This document shows, piece by piece, positions 30,339-32,213 of a stretch of DNA of 32,213 bases. Below the pieces are notes generated by a model. It saw only the letters and a program-made list of their open reading frames with translations, was not told the origin of the DNA and made no database searches. The position numbers and the translations under genes were made by a program. The DNA comes from a virus: positions 1-32,213 of the IMG/VR virus record IMGVR_UViG_3300028027_000151. The stretch is one strand, 5' to 3'. Within the stretch, counting starts at the first letter, position 1. Each line of letters begins with the position of its first letter.

Positions 30339-30494
30339 ATGGACAAAAATAAGTTTATTGCACTAGCTGGCTCACAGGATGAGCTTGCCAAGTTGTTGGG
30401 CATCAGCCAAGCGGCTGTATCCCAATGGAAAACTGTGCCTCAAGCAAGGGTTTGGCAATTAAAGTTGTTGCGGCCTGATTGGTTTTTGGATTAA
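30339..30494 (+). CDS. Cro-like helix-turn-helix repressor (51 aa)
   Basis: This very short gene encodes 51 residues with the HTH QDELAKLLGISQAAVSQWK at about 13-31. PQARVWQLKLLRPDWF follows, like the end of YdaS/Cro-type regulators (VPxxRVxQL). It lies at the start of the rightward replication genes, opposite the recombination operon, the usual place of cro. It would bind the palindromes in the divergent region and control early genes. No cI-like partner gene is visible in the window. Confidence 0.8.
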   Translation: MDKNKFIALAGSQDELAKLLGISQAAVSQWKTVPQARVWQLKLLRPDWFLD

Positions 30495-30514
30495 GATTGT
30501 TTGAAACACGGCTA

Positions 30515-30536
30515 GGTCTGAAGTCATGAGCAGACC
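30515..30536 (+). other. Inverted repeat in the leader of the replication genes
   Basis: GGTCTG (30515-30520) and CAGACC (30531-30536) form a perfect 6-bp stem with a 10-nt loop, 20 nt after the cro-like stop. No U-tract follows. It could be an RNA element for antitermination, a processing site or a partial terminator; the sequence alone does not decide. Confidence 0.35.
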
Positions 30537-30548
30537 GAAAAGAGTTAC

Positions 30549-30597
30549 CTCCCTCTCCTGCCGCAGTTTCTTTTAAGGGAGTATGAAAAGGCGAGTT
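30549..30597 (+). promoter_or_regulatory. Leader with anti-Shine-Dalgarno pairing before the O-like gene
   Basis: CTCCCT (30549-30554) is the exact complement of AGGGAG (30576-30581), so an RNA stem could form over the ribosome binding region. AGGGAG is only 1 nt from the ATG at 30583, too close for efficient use. AAAAGGCGAG lies at better spacing for ATG 30598, which starts the family-typical MHYYQF. A 16-codon frame (30526-30576) also ends in this leader. Confidence 0.35.
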
Positions 30598-31353
30598 ATG
30601 CATTATTACCAGTTTCACATTGGTGACTACATGAGTCACACCAGGCATCTTTCATTGATGGAAGATTTAGCCTATCGCAGACTTCTGGACTACTACTTTT
30701 TGCACGAACAACCAATTAAGCACAGAGAAGCAGCCAGACAAGTTGGCATGAAAGAGCATGAAGAAGATGTTTTGACAGTCTTAAATGAATTCTTTTTGTC
30801 AACAGAAGATGGCTTTGTAAACCCAAGGGCTGACAAGGAAATCAAGCAATACAAAGAGTTTGCAGAGGCTGGCAAACGTGGGGCGGCTAAGAGGTGGGGA
30901 ACACCCCCCAATGGGGAGGCTAATAGCCCCCCTAATGCTACCCCAATAGCAACCAATAACCATAAACCAATAACCAATAACCATAAACCAAAGAAAGAGA
31001 AAGCAACTATCGTTGCTTGTCCCCCTGATGTTTCTGAGCAAGTTTGGAATGATTGGTTGCAACTCAGGAAAACAAAAAAAGCCTCTGTGACCGAAACAGT
31101 GCTTAAAGGCGCAAGGTCTGAGGCCAACAAGATTGGTTGGTCACTTGAGCAGTTTTTGATTGAATGGTGTACCCGTGGCAGCCAAGGCTTGAAAGCTGAA
31201 TGGCTAAAAGAAAAACTCACCAAATCCGAAGAACGCCAAAACGTGATGGCAGAGTTGACTAGGGGCAAATCAATTCCTAAAACGCCCTTTTGGGCTAAAC
31301 CTGAAACCATAGTACTGGAGGCACAAGATGTGGAACGAAAACGACTTTTGTGA
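30598..31353 (+). CDS. Replication initiator-like protein (DUF1376, lambda O position)
   Basis: The 251-residue protein starts MHYYQFHIGDYMSHTRHLSL then MEDLAYRRLLDYYFLHEQPI, the DUF1376 domain of phage replication proteins (winged-helix-like). A linker at about residues 94-131 is rich in Asn, Pro and Lys and includes NNHKPITNNHKPKKEK. Its DNA carries tandem 7-bp repeats, as lambda O carries the origin. The C-terminal domain (VWNDWLQLRKTKKASVTETV, GWSLEQFLIEWCTRGSQGLK) resembles other phage initiators. It is followed by a P-like gene with 26-nt overlap, supporting an O/P-type replication pair. A start at 30583 would add five residues. Confidence 0.85.
   Translation: MHYYQFHIGDYMSHTRHLSLMEDLAYRRLLDYYFLHEQPIKHREAARQVGMKEHEEDVLTVLNEFFLSTEDGFVNPRADKEIKQYKEFAEAGKRGAAKRWGTPPNGEANSPPNATPIATNNHKPITNNHKPKKEKATIVACPPDVSEQVWNDWLQLRKTKKASVTETVLKGARSEANKIGWSLEQFLIEWCTRGSQGLKAEWLKEKLTKSEERQNVMAELTRGKSIPKTPFWAKPETIVLEAQDVERKRLL
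30913..30932. other. G/C-rich hairpin beside the iteron array
   Basis: GGGG (30913-30916) and GGCT (30918-30921), separated by a bulged A, can pair with AGCC (30925-30928) and CCCC (30929-30932) over a 3-nt loop. It lies 20 bp before the 7-bp iterons within the replication gene and could be part of the origin structure. Confidence 0.35.
30952..30993 (+). repeat. 7-bp iteron array inside the replication gene, candidate origin
   Basis: Six tandem 7-mers run ACCAATA, ACCATAA, ACCAATA, ACCAATA, ACCATAA, ACCAAAG. Equivalently, the 19-mer AACCAATAACCATAAACCA occurs at 30951-30969 and again at 30972-30990, with a period of 21 bp (two helical turns). The array encodes the NNHKP repeats of the linker. 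Iterons within the initiator gene are the arrangement of lambda ori, so this is the best origin candidate in the window. Confidence 0.6.
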
Positions 31354-31723
31354 TCCAGACTCAGGTTTTGATTACATCTTTGGAATGATGAACGCCATTT
31401 ACGGCTCAAGGTTCATCACGCATTGGCAAGATGTTGACCCCAACCTTGTCAGACAGACTTGGAAGCAATATGTTGGCAGATTCCTGACCTACAAGCCAAG
31501 CCTAGATTTTGCGCTTGGCAAGCTGGACAAAGACTTTCCACCGAGCGCCATTGCTTTTCGGGATATGTGCAATCAAGGCCCATCAATCCCTGTTAAGCCG
31601 CCAACTACAGTTCTGATTGAGCGCAAGAAAACAATCCATGAGCAGATTGAAAGCGAAAGAATCAGGGCTGAAGCGTTGGCGAAATTAGCAGAATTAAAAA
31701 AACAATATGGTGGGAGAACATGA
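31328..31723 (+). CDS. Lambda P-like replication protein (helicase loader type), short
   Basis: The 131-residue protein has FDYIFGMMNAIYGSRFITHW, QTWKQYVGRFLTYKPSLDFA and LDKDFPPSAIAFRDMCNQGP, which match the core of lambda replication protein P-like proteins. Those recruit the host DnaB helicase to the origin. It lacks the longer N- and C-terminal parts of lambda P (233 residues). The C-terminal end is helical and charged (EQIESERIRAEALAKLAELK). It overlaps the O-like gene by 26 nt and the methyltransferase by ATGA, so it is co-translated. Confidence 0.8.
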   Translation: MWNENDFCDPDSGFDYIFGMMNAIYGSRFITHWQDVDPNLVRQTWKQYVGRFLTYKPSLDFALGKLDKDFPPSAIAFRDMCNQGPSIPVKPPTTVLIERKKTIHEQIESERIRAEALAKLAELKKQYGGRT

Positions 31724-32213
31724 ATGAGTTGGCTCTTTTCGCAGGCGCTGGTGGAGGAATACTTGGTGGACACCTCCTTGGTTGGAGAACAGTCTGTGCA
31801 GTCGAATGGGAAGCCTACCCAGCAAGCGTACTGTGCGCCCGACAAAATGACGGACTTCTCCCGCCTTTCCCGATTTGGGATGACGTACAAACTTTTGACG
31901 GAAACCCGTGGCGAGGAATTGTTGACGTTGTATCTGGCGGCTTTCCCTGTACGGACATTTCCATCGCAGGCCGAGGCGCAGGGCTTGACGGAGAAAGTTC
32001 CTCAATGTGGTATCACATGGCGAGGGTGGTTAGCGAAGTTCGACCCAGATTCGTATTCGTGGAAAACAGCCCAATGCTCATTCATCGAGGAATCGGGCGA
32101 GTGCTTGGAGACCTTTCCAGCCTCGGGTATGACACGAGGTGGACTGTTATGGGAGCAAACGAGGTCGGAGCGCCCCACCAAAGGGATAGAACGTGGATTG
32201 TGGCGCACTCCAG
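31720..32213 (+). CDS. C5-cytosine DNA methyltransferase, N-terminal part (runs off window)
   Basis: The open frame encodes 164 residues to the window end. AdoMet motif I is LFAGAGGGILGG at residues 6-17. The catalytic loop GGFPCTDIS has C77. Motif VI is FVENSP at 113-118 (ENS rather than ENV), and motif VIII is QRDRTWIVA at 154-162. These are all the N-terminal motifs of the family in the correct order, so the enzyme should be active if joined to its C-terminal part at the left edge of the window. ATGA overlap with the P-like gene fixes the start. The frame at the last base does not match the left edge by simple joining. Confidence 0.9.
   Translation, partial: MNELALFAGAGGGILGGHLLGWRTVCAVEWEAYPASVLCARQNDGLLPPFPIWDDVQTFDGNPWRGIVDVVSGGFPCTDISIAGRGAGLDGESSSMWYHMARVVSEVRPRFVFVENSPMLIHRGIGRVLGDLSSLGYDTRWTVMGANEVGAPHQRDRTWIVAHS

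Noticed and set aside
30526-30576. 16-codon frame MSRPKRVTS... in the leader of the replication gene
   Set aside because: No clear ribosome binding site and no similarity; kept only as part of the leader finding, not as a gene.
30403-31409. Long minus-strand open frames opposite the replication genes
   Set aside because: Low-complexity, Ser/Cys-rich translations with no family resemblance; they mirror the coding strand genes.

Overview
The window reads as an almost complete, circularly permuted genome of a tailed phage with a short P22-type tail (podovirus-like). The left end carries the C-terminal part of a C5-cytosine DNA methyltransferase and the right end carries the N-terminal part of one. 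The gene order runs sensibly across that join: Cro-like regulator, O-like and P-like replication genes, methyltransferase, nin-like recombination genes, terminase. No integrase, CI-type repressor, tRNA or rRNA is visible. Base composition is moderate, and the small-protein and endolysin styles resemble freshwater betaproteobacterial (Burkholderiales-like) phages, but the host is only a guess.

Layout of the plus strand from the left. 1-1823 is a nin-like block of ATGA-coupled genes: methyltransferase end, RusA resolvase, NinB, a zinc ribbon and an HNH-like protein. A probable terminator follows at 1855-1878, then a ParB-domain/DNA methyltransferase fusion (1888-3105). 3130-14958 is the head and neck block: TerS, TerL, P22-type portal, scaffold and coat, a 204-aa head protein, four small lysine-rich proteins, gp4-like and gp10-like head-completion proteins, and a probable tail needle with a C1q/TNF-like tip. 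15440-20243 holds an ejection-protein block whose order and sizes resemble P22 gp14-gp7-gp20-gp16. 20260-23882 is the receptor-binding block: a stand-alone P22-tailspike-like head-binding domain, a short fibre, and a beta-helix tailspike. 23898-27384 contains small proteins and a lysis cassette with several small membrane proteins, a 3TM-type holin and a GH24 endolysin.

The minus strand (27370-30228) is one tightly overlapping early operon transcribed leftward from a good sigma-70 promoter at 30272-30301. It encodes a YqaJ-type exonuclease, an ERF single-strand annealing protein and a very small SSB-like protein, which together form a Red-like recombination module. It also carries a winged-helix protein, a zinc-finger protein and several small unknowns. 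The divergent control region (30229-30338) contains palindromes. A 51-aa Cro-like gene lies to its right with a -10 box only 6 nt before its ATG, suggesting a leaderless message.

The most interesting points are these. The end of the methyltransferase gene has two overlapping reading frames that both resemble methyltransferase C-termini. A 7-bp iteron array lies inside the O-like replication gene and is a candidate origin. The tailspike head-binding domain is split off as its own protein. Two intergenic hairpin modules share nearly identical flanks. The endolysin has cysteine in place of the catalytic aspartate. Four small lysine-rich proteins are embedded among the head genes.
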